A stretch of 31,235 bases of DNA from an uncultured Campylobacter sp. Lineage in GTDB: Bacteria; Campylobacterota; Campylobacteria; Campylobacterales; Campylobacteraceae. How positions within the stretch are numbered: the stretch's first letter is position 1; each line of letters begins with the position of its first letter. A program made the position numbers and the translations under genes. The notes below the pieces were generated by a model. The model saw only the letters and a program-made list of their open reading frames with translations. It was not told the origin of the DNA and searched no databases. Below are positions 23,773-31,235 of this stretch, piece by piece. The stretch spans positions 1 through 31,235 of the forward strand of contig NZ_CALKTQ010000305.1 of assembly GCF_937997465.1 (NCBI RefSeq), read 5' to 3'.

Positions 23773-24942
23773 ATGAATATCGTAATAGTAGAAGACGACA
23801 TAAATATGCGCAAGTCCCTAGAGATCGCGCTTGGCGAATACGACGATCTAAAAATCAAAAGCTACAAAAGCGCAGTCGAGGCGCTTAAAAAAATGGGCGA
23901 GGACGTCGATCTCATCATCACCGACATCAACATGCCTCAGATGGACGGGCTGGAGTTCATCAAGCGCCTGGATGGCAAATTTGACGTCATCATAATGACG
24001 GGCAACGCGACGCTAAACAAAGCCATCGAGAGCGTGCGCCTTGGCGTCAAGGATTTTCTAACAAAGCCGTTTGACGCGCAAACGCTGTATGAGGCGATAA
24101 AAAGGGTAGAAATTTTACGCCGTAAACTACCTGCTGCGAGCCTAAAAGCCGCGCAAAGCGGGTCAAATTTACAGGCTGATTCGACCGATTTCGTCGCTAG
24201 CTCGCCCGCGCTTGCTAATGCATTAAATTTAGCCTCGCGCGTCGCAAAAACGGACGCTTCGGCGATGTTAATGGGCGAAAGCGGCGTGGGCAAGGAGCTG
24301 TTTGCCAAATTTATCCACAAAAACTCACCGCGCAAGGACGGTCCGTTTATCGCGATAAACATGGCTGCAATCCCCGAAAATTTGATAGAAAGCGAGCTTT
24401 TCGGCTTTGAAAAGGGCGCATTTACCGACGCCTCGGCGATGAAAAAGGGGCAGTTCGAGCTAGCAAGCGGCGGCACGCTGTTTTTAGACGAGATCGGCGA
24501 GATGCCGCTAAATCTGCAGCCAAAACTCCTGCGCGCGATCCAGGAGCGCGAGATCACGCGCCTTGGCGCTACAAAGAGCGTTAAAATCGATGTTCGCATC
24601 GTATCCGCGACGAACGCAAACCTGCCCGCGATGATCAGCGAGGGTAAATTTAGAGAGGATCTGTTCTACCGCCTAAACACCGTGCCAGTCGCCATCCCGC
24701 CGCTAAGAGAGCGCAAAGAGGAGATCTTGCCTATCGCCGAGCGATTTTTAAAGCAAAGCTGCGAAGAGTTTAGCCTCGGCGCAAAAAGCTTTTCCGAAGC
24801 GGCTGTAAAGGAGCTAGAAAACTACGATTTCCCGGGCAATATCCGCGAACTTATCTCCGTCGTACAACGAGCAGCGATTCTTAGCGAAGGCGAGGAAATA
24901 CAACCGGGCGACCTTTTTTTGCAGGCTCGCAGCAGAAAATAG
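23773..24942 (+). CDS. flgR: Sigma-54 activator FlgR lacking a DNA-binding domain
   Basis: FlgR is the NtrC-type response regulator that, phosphorylated by FlgS, activates sigma-54 flagellar promoters. The 389 aa comprise a receiver domain (~1-115: acidic D8-D9, phospho-acceptor D51 in TDINMPQMDG, T76, K98) and an AAA+ domain (~140-385: Walker A GESGVGKE at 168-175, Walker B TLFLDEIGE at 235-243, Arg in FREDLFYRLN). The sigma-54 contact loop reads GAFTDA (215-220) rather than GAFTGA. The protein stops right after the AAA+ domain, at LFLQARSRK, so no C-terminal helix-turn-helix is present. This resembles H. pylori FlgR. No frameshift is seen. Confidence 0.93.
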   Translation: MNIVIVEDDINMRKSLEIALGEYDDLKIKSYKSAVEALKKMGEDVDLIITDINMPQMDGLEFIKRLDGKFDVIIMTGNATLNKAIESVRLGVKDFLTKPFDAQTLYEAIKRVEILRRKLPAASLKAAQSGSNLQADSTDFVASSPALANALNLASRVAKTDASAMLMGESGVGKELFAKFIHKNSPRKDGPFIAINMAAIPENLIESELFGFEKGAFTDASAMKKGQFELASGGTLFLDEIGEMPLNLQPKLLRAIQEREITRLGATKSVKIDVRIVSATNANLPAMISEGKFREDLFYRLNTVPVAIPPLRERKEEILPIAERFLKQSCEEFSLGAKSFSEAAVKELENYDFPGNIRELISVVQRAAILSEGEEIQPGDLFLQARSRK

Positions 24943-25143
24943 CTTAAATTTAAGCTTTACGCGAGTAAAATAAGCAGGATTTTAGTTTAAATTTAGCCGG
25001 CCGAGACGGCGACGCTGAAAATGCGACGTACGACTCGTCAAATTTGGGCGGTAAATTTGAATCTGAAAGAAGTTAAATTTAACCGCAAATTCGAGTTAAA
25101 TTTAATGGGCAAGAGCGGTTGCGATTAGCTTTATGTCAAAACC

Positions 25144-25169
25144 TAAATTTAGTCCGTGAAGTCCGATAA
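25144..25169 (+). promoter_or_regulatory. Sigma-28-like site upstream of asd
   Basis: TAAA (25144-25147) and CCGATAA (25163-25169) are 15 bases apart, close to the flagellar sigma-28 pattern TAAA-N15-GCCGATAA but one base short. It would start transcription near 25176, ~75 nt before asd. It may be a chance match. Confidence 0.3.
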
Positions 25170-25185
25170 ATCTTTAACGTTGTGT

Positions 25186-25202
25186 CAAGCCAAATAGGCT
25201 TG
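25186..25202 (+). other. Hairpin in the asd leader
   Basis: Perfect 6-bp stem CAAGCC (25186-25191) / GGCTTG (25197-25202) with loop AAATA, about 48 nt before the asd ATG. No U-tract follows. Role unknown; it does not resemble a lysine riboswitch. Confidence 0.35.
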
Positions 25203-25249
25203 TCGCAGGGCGGCTTTGCCGACCGAGAAGTAAAAACAAAGGAGCCAAA

Positions 25250-26275
25250 ATGAGAAAATTTAACGTTGCCGTCGTAGGTGCAACCGGCGCAGTCGGAGAG
25301 GAGCTTTTCCGCGTTATGGAGGAGGTGGATTTCCCGGTGGGCGAGCTACTACCGTTAGCAAGCGCGAAAAGCGCAGGCACCCAAATAGAGTTTAAAGGCA
25401 AAAACTACAAAGTAGTGGAGCTCACCGAGACGGTTTTTGACGAACACGAGATCGACATAGCGTTTTTTAGCGCGGGCGGATCGGTATCCGAAAAATACGC
25501 TAAATTTGCAGCCGCCAGCGGCGCCGTCGTGATCGACAACACCAGCCACTTTAGGATGGACGCGGACGTGCCGCTAGTCGTACCCGAGTGCAACCCGCAG
25601 GACATCGCGCAGTGGAAAACCCGCGGCATCATCGCCAACCCAAACTGCTCGACCATCCAGATGGTGCAAATTTTAAAACCGCTAGACGACGCGTACGGCA
25701 TCAACCGCGTGGACGTCTCGACCTATCAGGCGGCTTCGGGCGCGGGCAAAGAGGGCATGGAGGAGCTAGTCACGCAGCTACAAAAGTTTTTCGAGTTTAA
25801 GCTCGACGAGTGCGAGCCGAAGGTCTTTGCCCATCAGCTAGCGTTTAACGTTATCCCGCACATCGACGTATTTTTGGACAACGACTACACGAAAGAGGAG
25901 ATGAAAATGGTCAACGAGGCCCAAAAAATCCTCCACAAAAATATGGAAGTGAGCGCAACCTGCGTGCGCGTGCCGGTGCTTCGCAGCCACTCCGAGGCCA
26001 TCACGATTCATTTTGACAGAGACGTGGATGCCGCGGCCGCTCGCGAAGTCCTGCGCAAGGCACCTAGCATCGTCGTCGTGGACGAACCTGCCGCGAAAAA
26101 ATACCCGATGCCAAGCATCTCAAGCGACACCAACGAGACCTACGTCGGACGCATCCGCACGGATAACTACCGCAAAAACGTCCTGCATCTGTGGTGCAGC
26201 GCCGACCAGATCCGCGTGGGGGCGGCGACCAATGCCGTGAGAATCGCGCAAAAATGGATAGAGATGCAGGAATAG
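25250..26275 (+). CDS. asd: Aspartate-semialdehyde dehydrogenase
   Basis: Asd reduces aspartyl phosphate to aspartate semialdehyde with NADPH, the branch point to lysine/diaminopimelate, threonine and methionine. The 341-aa protein has the NADP loop VGATGAVGEE (~9-18), the catalytic Cys133 in NPNCSTIQ, Gln160 and the catalytic His247 in VPVLRSHSE. The C-terminal RVGAATNAVRIAQKWIE is typical. GGAG lies ~6 nt before the ATG. It follows flgR as in C. jejuni (Cj1023c). A 13-bp stem-loop follows the stop. Confidence 0.96.
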   Translation: MRKFNVAVVGATGAVGEELFRVMEEVDFPVGELLPLASAKSAGTQIEFKGKNYKVVELTETVFDEHEIDIAFFSAGGSVSEKYAKFAAASGAVVIDNTSHFRMDADVPLVVPECNPQDIAQWKTRGIIANPNCSTIQMVQILKPLDDAYGINRVDVSTYQAASGAGKEGMEELVTQLQKFFEFKLDECEPKVFAHQLAFNVIPHIDVFLDNDYTKEEMKMVNEAQKILHKNMEVSATCVRVPVLRSHSEAITIHFDRDVDAAAAREVLRKAPSIVVVDEPAAKKYPMPSISSDTNETYVGRIRTDNYRKNVLHLWCSADQIRVGAATNAVRIAQKWIEMQE

Positions 26276-26297
26276 CCCGCCCGCGTTTTTTAAATTT

Positions 26298-26332
26298 GCC
26301 GAATTTGCGCTTTTATTTGGCGTAAATTCGGC
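26298..26332 (+). terminator. 13-bp stem-loop after asd
   Basis: GCCGAATTTGCGC (26298-26310) pairs with GCGTAAATTCGGC (26320-26332) over 13 bp including one G-U, around a 9-nt loop, starting 23 nt after the asd stop. The following TAAAATTTG has only a short T-run, so termination strength is uncertain. Confidence 0.55.
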
Positions 26333-26655
26333 TAAAATTTGATTATCTTAAAATATAAAATCGAGTTTTTCCGATACGAATTTTCTACTAGCTTTTTAAA
26401 TTTGACGCTTAAATTTACCAGCATCTTTACGGCGCAAATCGCCGCAAGCAAACAGTACCGTCAAATTTACGCAATCAAATTTAATAAACTCAAATTTGAC
26501 TCGCCCGTCAATCGGCCGCGGCTCGTCTAAAAGGGCATTATAAACCGCGCGAAACTCAAATTTAACCCAGCCCGATAACAACCCAAGCCTCACACATCGA
26601 CTCAAATTCCCGCCAGACTAGTGCTTGCTCAACGTACTAGCTTTAAGGAAAATAT

Positions 26656-26661
26656 TATAAA
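26656..26661 (+). promoter_or_regulatory. -10 box for yqhA
   Basis: TATAAA within AATATTATAAAATAC. The predicted start near 26668 leaves ~25 nt to the ATG at 26694, with AAAGGA just upstream. Confidence 0.45.
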
Positions 26662-26693
26662 ATACGCGTTTTATTTTTAAACAAAGGAAATTA

Positions 26694-27197
26694 ATGCGTA
26701 AAGCTTTTGAAAAAATCCTGCTCTTTAGCAACAACTTCACGCTGCTTCCCGTGGTCTTTGGCTTGCTTGGCGCTATCGTGCTTTTCGTCATCGCTAGCTA
26801 CGACGTGGGCAAGGTATTCGTCGCCGTTTATCACTACTTTTTTGGCGATTTTCACCCGGAGAACTTCCACTCCGAAGTCGTCGGCGAGATCGTTGGAGCG
26901 ATCGACCTTTATCTCATGGCACTCGTGCTTTACATCTTTAGCTTCGGCATTTACGAACTGTTTATCTCCGAGATCGAGGAGCTTAAGAAGTCCAAGCAGA
27001 GCAAAGTCCTCGAGGTGCACTCGCTCGACGAGCTCAAGGACAAACTGGGCAAAGTCATCATCATGGTGCTTATCGTTAACTTTTTCCAACGCGTTTTGCA
27101 CGCAAATTTCACCACTCCGCTTGAGATGACCTATCTCGCGGCCTCGATTTTGGCGCTTTGTTTGGGACTTTATTTCCTGCACAAAGGCGAACACTGA
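26694..27197 (+). CDS. yqhA: UPF0114 / YqhA-family membrane protein
   Basis: A 167-aa inner-membrane protein of the UPF0114 (YqhA) family, function unknown. It has four membrane spans (~19-37, 70-92, 118-134, 147-162). The family signature IDLYLMALVLYIFSFGIYEL is in the second span, and a charged cytoplasmic loop (KKSKQSKVLEVHSLDELKDK) follows. ATG at 26694 has AAAGGA upstream. It lies beyond asd, probably as in C. jejuni (Cj1022c), and ends with a strong terminator. Confidence 0.85.
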   Translation: MRKAFEKILLFSNNFTLLPVVFGLLGAIVLFVIASYDVGKVFVAVYHYFFGDFHPENFHSEVVGEIVGAIDLYLMALVLYIFSFGIYELFISEIEELKKSKQSKVLEVHSLDELKDKLGKVIIMVLIVNFFQRVLHANFTTPLEMTYLAASILALCLGLYFLHKGEH

Positions 27198-27205
27198 GGC
27201 CTTTT

Positions 27206-27232
27206 GCGAGCCTGGCTTCGGGCTCGCTTTTT
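27206..27232 (+). terminator. Rho-independent terminator after yqhA
   Basis: GCGAGCC (27206-27212) and GGCTCGC (27221-27227) form a perfect 7-bp GC stem (8 with a G-U), followed directly by five T. It lies 9 nt after the yqhA stop. This is the clearest terminator in the window. Confidence 0.88.
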
Positions 27233-27434
27233 AAATTTCGATTCAAATTTTACCGCCGTGCCGCATGTGAATAACTTTTAAATTTCGCCTTTATCATTAA
27301 GTTTTATTTCAAAATTTCTCCAAATTTAAAGCTGTATAAATTTAAGTTCTGTTTTAGCAACAAATGCCTATTTTATGGGCTTTTGGGATTAAATTTAAGA
27401 TTACAAAATTAACCAAAATAATATAAATTATTTC

Positions 27435-27466
27435 ACTTTTCACTCCGTGAAAAAAACGTGAAAAGT
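27435..27466. repeat. Perfect 9-bp inverted repeat ACTTTTCAC
   Basis: ACTTTTCAC (27435-27443) and its complement GTGAAAAGT (27458-27466) are separated by 14 nt. The spacing and symmetry resemble an operator or a stable hairpin. No promoter of a real gene adjoins it. Confidence 0.4.
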
Positions 27467-27492
27467 TACGTTTAATTTCAGCCTTTTTTGAG

Positions 27493-27515
27493 TAAATTTG
27501 ACGCAGTCAAATTTG
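27493..27515. repeat. Perfect 9-bp inverted repeat AAATTTGAC
   Basis: AAATTTGAC (27494-27502) and GTCAAATTT (27506-27514) are separated by GCA, extendable by a G-U. It lies 27 nt from the preceding inverted repeat. No T-run on either side. Confidence 0.4.
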
Positions 27516-27692
27516 ATCGGTACGACCCGCATCTTTACGGCGTGAATAATTTGGGTATAAATTGAGAGTCGTAAGTAGAGAGTTAAATTTGACGCTTAAA
27601 GATAGGTATAAATTTAAAAACGTCGCACGCTTACCGCATACGCCGCCAAGGGGTATTTTAATCAAAACCAGCGACCAAAGTGCCGCCTAAAA

Positions 27693-28622
27693 TCAGTCAA
27701 ATAGCGAATTTACGCTTTCGTTGTGATACACGCGTCTGATCACTTCGCCAAAAATCGGCGCGACGCTGAGTACTTTTATCTTTTCGTTTTCCTCGCGAAG
27801 CGGTATCGTGTCGGTTACTACCAGCTCGTCTAGCGCGCTATCTTCGAGGTTTTCGTATGCTTTGCCCGAGAGCACCGCATGCGTGCAGCACGCCATGACC
27901 GATGTCGCGCCGCGCTCTTTAAAGACTTTTGCCGCCTTTACTATCGTACCGCCCGTATCGATCATGTCATCAACCAAGATCACGTCCTTGCCCGCTACGT
28001 CGCCGATTACATTCATTACTTCGCTTTCGTTGGCTTTTTCGCGGCGTTTATCGACGATAACGATGTCGAGATTTAGGGCTTTTGCAACGCTTCTAGCGCG
28101 TGCGACGCCTCCGATATCGGGGCTAGCAATGATAGGATTTTTGAGATTTTTGTTTTTGATATGGTCGTTAAAGATGATCGAACCGTAGAGGTTATCGACC
28201 GGGATGTCGAAAAAGCCCTGAATTTGGCCCGCATGGAGGTCGATCGTGACGACGCGGTCGATGCCCGCCGTTTGCATCATGTTTGCCACGAGCTTTGCCG
28301 TGATAGGCACGCGAGGAGCGGCCTTGCGGTCTTGGCGCGCGTAGCCGAAATACGGCACCACCGCAGTTATCGAGCTAGCCGAGCTGCGCTTAAGCGCGTC
28401 GGTTAGGATCAAAAGCTCCATCAAATTTACGTTTGCGGGCGCGCAGGTGGGCTGGACGATGAAAATATCCTTGCCGCGCACGCTCTCGCCGATCTGCACG
28501 CTGATCTCGCCGTCGCTAAAGCGCTTGATCGTAGCTTCGCTAAGCGGAAGCGATAAATAGTGCGAAATTTTCTTTGAAAATGCCGGATTTGCGGTGCCCG
28601 AAAAGATTTTGTAACCTCTCAT
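27693..28622 (-). CDS. prs: Ribose-phosphate pyrophosphokinase
   Basis: PRPP synthetase transfers pyrophosphate from ATP to ribose 5-phosphate, supplying purines, pyrimidines, His, Trp and NAD. The 309-aa protein shows KRFSDGEISVQI (~33-44), the flexible loop YARQDRKAAPR (~94-104), the metal-binding His130 in TIDLHAGQIQGFF and the PRPP loop VDDMIDTGGT at 217-226. It is a class I enzyme of normal length. The ATG at 28622 follows AAGG. It is expressed from the minus strand, downstream of lepA but separated by lepA's own terminator. PRPP is also the kind of substrate used by the PRTase-type ComF protein in the window, without evidence of a link. Confidence 0.96.
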   Translation of the reverse strand: MRGYKIFSGTANPAFSKKISHYLSLPLSEATIKRFSDGEISVQIGESVRGKDIFIVQPTCAPANVNLMELLILTDALKRSSASSITAVVPYFGYARQDRKAAPRVPITAKLVANMMQTAGIDRVVTIDLHAGQIQGFFDIPVDNLYGSIIFNDHIKNKNLKNPIIASPDIGGVARARSVAKALNLDIVIVDKRREKANESEVMNVIGDVAGKDVILVDDMIDTGGTIVKAAKVFKERGATSVMACCTHAVLSGKAYENLEDSALDELVVTDTIPLREENEKIKVLSVAPIFGEVIRRVYHNESVNSLFD

Positions 28623-28771
28623 AACGATTAACCTTTATAAAATTTTTATCTAATTTTACCGAACTAAAACTTAAATTCGTAGATTTTTGCGGATAAATTT
28701 TATCTTTTGTCGGCTCAAATTTCAGTTTTTGGCGCGCTAACTCGGGCTACCGGCGAACTATCTTTTTAAAA

Positions 28772-28777
28772 ATTATA
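28772..28777 (-). promoter_or_regulatory. Candidate TATAAT box for prs
   Basis: TATAAT on the minus strand; transcription would start near 28765, giving a ~143-nt prs leader. The upstream DNA is GC-rich (GGCGCCG) rather than T-rich, which weakens the case. A TAAAAT nearer the gene is the alternative. Confidence 0.3.
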
Positions 28778-28948
28778 CGGCGCCGACTGCTTTAACAGAG
28801 CTATTTTTGAGACAAATTTTATCTCTAGCTTTAAAATATCGCGAATTTATCTCGCGTCAAATTTGACTAAATCAGATTTTAGCATTTTCGCGGCGCGGGT
28901 TCGGGCGAGTAAAATTTGTAAATTTGACCGCGAGATAATAAAAGCAGC

Positions 28949-28973
28949 TGCGAGCGCAGCAAAAACGCTCGCA
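28949..28973 (-). terminator. Terminator after lepA
   Basis: TGCGAGCG and CGCTCGCA form a perfect 8-bp stem (28966-28973 and 28949-28956) with a 9-nt loop, starting 8 nt beyond the lepA stop on the minus strand. GCTGCTTTTATT follows, so the U-run is a few bases away. Confidence 0.6.
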
Positions 28974-28981
28974 AAATGCCA

Positions 28982-30772
28982 TTAGTCTATCTTTAAAACG
29001 CTTAAAAACGCTTCCTGCGGCAAATTTACCTTGCCGATAGCTTTCATGCGCTTTTTGCCCTCTTTTTGCTTTTCGAGTAGCTTGCGTTTACGCGTGATAT
29101 CGCCGCCGTAGCACTTGGCGGTTACGTTTTTGCCCATTGATTTTACCGTTTCGCGCGCGATGACTTTGTTGCCGATGCTGGCTTGAATAGCCACCTCAAA
29201 GAGCTGGCGCGGCACGATCTCTTTCATCGCTTTGACGAAGTCGCGCCCCTTGGACTGGGCTTTGCTTTCCGGCACGATGATAGAGAGCGCATCCACCGTC
29301 TCGCCTGCGACCTTGATATCAAGCTTCACCAGATCGCCCACGCGGTAGTCGCTAGGCTCGTAGTCAAAGCTCGCGTAGCCTTTGGTGCTCGATTTTAGCT
29401 TGTCGTAAAAGTCCATCACGATCTCGTTCATCGGGATGTCGTACTCGAGCAGCACGCGCTCGGGCGTGATGTAGTCCATCTTAGTCTGCACGGCGCGGCG
29501 GTTGTTTAGCAGCGTGATGATGTTGCCCAAAAACTCGCTAGGCGTGATGATCGTGGCCTTTACGTATGGCTCTTTGATATGCTCGATTTTATTGACCGGA
29601 GGGAGCTGGCTAGGGTTTTGGATACGTAAAATTTGACCGTCGGTTTGTACGACTTCGTAAGTTACGGTCGGAGCCGTGGCGATGAGATCGAGGTCAAATT
29701 CGCGCTCCAAACGCTCCTTGATAACCTCCATATGTAGCAGCCCTAAAAATCCGACGCGAAAGCCAAACCCAAGCGCTACCGAGGTTTCCGGCTCGTAGCT
29801 GATCGAACTGTCGTTTAGCTTTAGTTTATCCAGAGCGTCGCGCAGGTCTTCAAATTTATCAGTTTCGATCGGGTAGAGTCCCGCAAATACGAACGGTTTA
29901 GCCCGCTCAAAGCCGCCCACTGGCTCTTTTACGGGATTACGAGCCAGCGTGATCGTGTCGCCCACCTGCACGTCGCTCACGTTTTTTAGCCCGAGCACCA
30001 CGATACCGACCTCGCCCGCGCTCAAATTTGCCGTTTTTATCGGCGCGATCGGGTTTGGATACATGAGGTCTAGGACGATGTGTTTTTTGCCCGTACCCAT
30101 GACTAGGATCTCGTCGTTTTTCTTTAGCTCGCCGTCATAGACGCGCACGAGCGCCAGCGCGCCTAGGTAGTTGTCAAACCAGCTGTCGTAGATGAGCGTT
30201 TTTAGCGGTTTTTCCGCCTCGCCGCCGGGAGCCGGGATGCGCGTGATGATGGCTTCTAACAGCTCTTTGATGCCGATGCCCGTTTTTGCGCTGACCTCGA
30301 CCGCGCCGCTACAGTCAAGCCCTATAACGTGCTCGATCTCGTTTTTTACGCGCTCGGGGTCTGCTGCCGGGAGGTCGATTTTATTGATAACGGGGATGAT
30401 TTCGAGGTTGTTTTCTAGCGCGATATAGACGTTTGCGATGGTCTGCGCCTCTACGCCCTGAGAAGCGTCCACGACGAGCAGCGCACCCTCGCAGCTAGCA
30501 AGAGAACGGCTCACCTCGTAACTAAAGTCCACGTGGCCCGGAGTATCGATCAAATTTAGGACGAAATTTTCGCCGCCGAGCGCATAGTTTAGGCGTACGG
30601 ACTGAGCCTTGATCGTGATGCCGCGCTCTTTTTCGATATCCATCGTGTCCATGATTTGCGAACTCATCTCGCGGTCGCTAACGGCGCCGCACTCCTGTAT
30701 CAGGCGGTCTGCGAGTGTACTTTTGCCGTGGTCGATATGAGCGATGATGCTAAAATTTCTGATGTTTTTCAT
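28982..30772 (-). CDS. lepA: Elongation factor 4 (LepA)
   Basis: LepA/EF4 is a ribosome-binding translational GTPase that acts on stalled or mispositioned ribosomes and affects initiation. The 596-aa protein has G1 AHIDHGKS (11-18), G2 RGITI, G3 DTPGHVDF and G4 NKIDLPAADP, then domains II, III and V and the LepA-specific C-terminal domain ending GKVNLPQEAFLSVLKI. Length and ends are typical. The start is ATG at 30772 behind AGGGA. In C. jejuni lepA (Cj1030c) is near gyrA and comF; here it lies on the opposite strand beyond prs. Confidence 0.97.
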   Translation of the reverse strand: MKNIRNFSIIAHIDHGKSTLADRLIQECGAVSDREMSSQIMDTMDIEKERGITIKAQSVRLNYALGGENFVLNLIDTPGHVDFSYEVSRSLASCEGALLVVDASQGVEAQTIANVYIALENNLEIIPVINKIDLPAADPERVKNEIEHVIGLDCSGAVEVSAKTGIGIKELLEAIITRIPAPGGEAEKPLKTLIYDSWFDNYLGALALVRVYDGELKKNDEILVMGTGKKHIVLDLMYPNPIAPIKTANLSAGEVGIVVLGLKNVSDVQVGDTITLARNPVKEPVGGFERAKPFVFAGLYPIETDKFEDLRDALDKLKLNDSSISYEPETSVALGFGFRVGFLGLLHMEVIKERLEREFDLDLIATAPTVTYEVVQTDGQILRIQNPSQLPPVNKIEHIKEPYVKATIITPSEFLGNIITLLNNRRAVQTKMDYITPERVLLEYDIPMNEIVMDFYDKLKSSTKGYASFDYEPSDYRVGDLVKLDIKVAGETVDALSIIVPESKAQSKGRDFVKAMKEIVPRQLFEVAIQASIGNKVIARETVKSMGKNVTAKCYGGDITRKRKLLEKQKEGKKRMKAIGKVNLPQEAFLSVLKID

Positions 30773-30797
30773 GAAATCCCTAGTTAAATTTTGGGCG

Positions 30798-30805
30798 ATT
30801 GTATA
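30798..30805 (-). promoter_or_regulatory. -10 region for lepA
   Basis: TATACAAT on the minus strand, preceded by the T-rich AAAATTTT. Predicted start near 30791 and a ~20-nt leader to the ATG at 30772. Confidence 0.5.
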
Positions 30806-30907
30806 AAAATTTTCGTTAAAGTAGAGTAAATTTAGCTTTCGTTAAACGGGTGGCGGCTTGCGACGGGGGATTTGGAGTAAATTTGACGCGGATTCGGTTC
30901 GTAAAAT

Positions 30908-31235
30908 TTAACGTAAATTTTGAAGTCTTTCGCGCACGGCGCAAATAACGACGCAAAGCGAATACAAAAAATAAACATACGCCGCCAGTGGAGCAAAAGC
31001 TACGAACCCCGAGGCGTAAACTAGAGCGCTTAGGCCGTATGTCGCGTTTGCGAGTGCGGGTATATGATATGTCCAAAGCTCAGGCTTTTCAAAAGGGGTA
31101 TCGACGGCGTTGAAATACAAAGCCAAATTTAGCGCGAGCAGTAGCAAAAATATATAATTCTTTTTCATAAAAGGAAAAACGGTGCAAACCAAGGCTAACG
31201 CGAAATTTAGCGCGATAGCCTTGGTTAGATCGGAA
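30908..31235 (-). CDS. Membrane protein of unknown function, 5' end outside window
   Basis: A minus-strand frame open to the window edge, with ~108 codons visible. It is very hydrophobic, with three to four spans: ALNFALALVCTVFPFM, NYIFLLLLALNLALYF, a middle segment around GLSALVYASGFVAFAPLAAYV, and VYFLYSLCVVICAV. It ends in a short basic tail (RERLQNLR). An internal ATG at 31168 has no ribosome site and would cut off the first span, and the upstream codons look coding, so I take the gene to start outside. Family not recognised. It is ~135 nt upstream of lepA and transcribed the same way. Confidence 0.6.
   Translation of the reverse strand, partial: SDLTKAIALNFALALVCTVFPFMKKNYIFLLLLALNLALYFNAVDTPFEKPELWTYHIPALANATYGLSALVYASGFVAFAPLAAYVYFLYSLCVVICAVRERLQNLR

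Larger units (their letters stand above)
24943..25249. other. Gap between flgR and asd
   Basis: 307 nt without a gene, AAATTT-rich. It contains a sigma-28-like site (25144-25169) and two small hairpins in what would be the asd leader (25186-25202 and CGGC/GCCG at 25211-25221). No clear terminator for flgR. Confidence 0.5.
26276..26693. other. Gap between asd and yqhA
   Basis: 418 nt. It holds the asd stem-loop (26298-26332) and the yqhA promoter (26656). A CCCGATAA string at 26571-26578 has no TAAA at the right distance. No gene seen on either strand; frames here translate into Lys-Phe-rich peptides produced by AAATTT words. Confidence 0.5.
27198..27692. other. Convergent gap between yqhA and prs
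   Basis: 495 nt between two converging genes. It holds the yqhA terminator and two perfect inverted repeats (27435-27466 and 27493-27515). No good terminator for prs was found. No gene is supported; a 30-codon minus-strand frame near 27440-27530 reflects AAATTT words. Confidence 0.5.
28623..28981. other. Gap between lepA and prs
   Basis: 359 nt holding the lepA terminator (28949-28973), a minus-strand TATAAT at 28772-28777 and a nearer TAAAAT ~35 nt from the prs start. Otherwise AAATTT-rich and without a gene. Confidence 0.5.

Noticed and set aside
25186..25221. Lysine riboswitch in the asd leader
   Set aside because: Only two small hairpins; far too short and lacking the conserved lysine-riboswitch core.
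27440..27530. 30-codon minus-strand frame near the inverted repeats
   Set aside because: Lys-Phe-rich product of AAATTT words; no ribosome site.
1..31235. tRNA, rRNA, tmRNA, SRP RNA, CRISPR array, insertion sequences or prophage
   Set aside because: I looked for T-arm GTTCGA motifs, regular spaced repeats, transposase motifs and terminal repeats and found none convincing. I could not run a covariance-model search; a positive tRNAscan or Infernal hit would overturn this.

Overview
The window looks like chromosome of an epsilonproteobacterium in the genus Campylobacter, most likely one of the S-layer-bearing oral species (C. rectus / C. showae type). This rests on three points. The run folK-flhF-flhG-(membrane protein)-fliA-fliM-fliY matches the C. 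jejuni block Cj0065c-Cj0059c as I recall it. The run comF-gyrA-flgP-flgQ-flgR-asd-yqhA matches C. jejuni Cj1028c-Cj1022c. A 1405-residue, cysteine-free, RTX-like surface-layer protein resembles the C. rectus/C. fetus S-layer proteins. Species is an inference; no rRNA or tRNA gene was seen.

Layout. 1-5620 (+): end of folK, then an overlapping flagellar cluster for polar placement and number (FlhF, FlhG), a small membrane protein, sigma-28 (FliA) and the C-ring switch proteins FliM and FliY. 5621-8391 (+): non-coding stretch, a LOG-family nucleotide phosphoribohydrolase, a 739-nt gap with a promoter and hairpin, then the tRNA thiolase MnmA. 8843-13756 (-): the S-layer gene with a long structured leader, preceded by a DUF488 gene. 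14023-20010 (+): a large DUF748/AsmA-like envelope protein, two related outer-membrane lipoproteins, a ComF-type phosphoribosyltransferase and an unknown membrane protein. 20194-27197 (+): gyrA, the flagellar basal-disk genes flgP and flgQ, the sigma-54 activator flgR, asd and yqhA. 27693-31235 (-): prs, lepA and the open end of a membrane protein.

How the parts fit. Flagellar gene control is spread over the window: FlgR activates sigma-54 RNA polymerase, FliA is sigma-28, and two sigma-54-like -24/-12 sites are visible. One sits directly before flgP and one lies inside the 3' end of flhG, ahead of the membrane protein-fliA-fliM-fliY run. The main points for a second look are the GyrA quinolone pocket (Asn-Leu where Asp-Ser/Thr is usual), a terminator-shaped hairpin inside the S-layer leader, a compositionally foreign block within the S-layer protein, FlgR without a DNA-binding domain, and a strong excess of the word AAATTT throughout the non-coding DNA. 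I saw no CRISPR array, insertion sequence, prophage or defence system.
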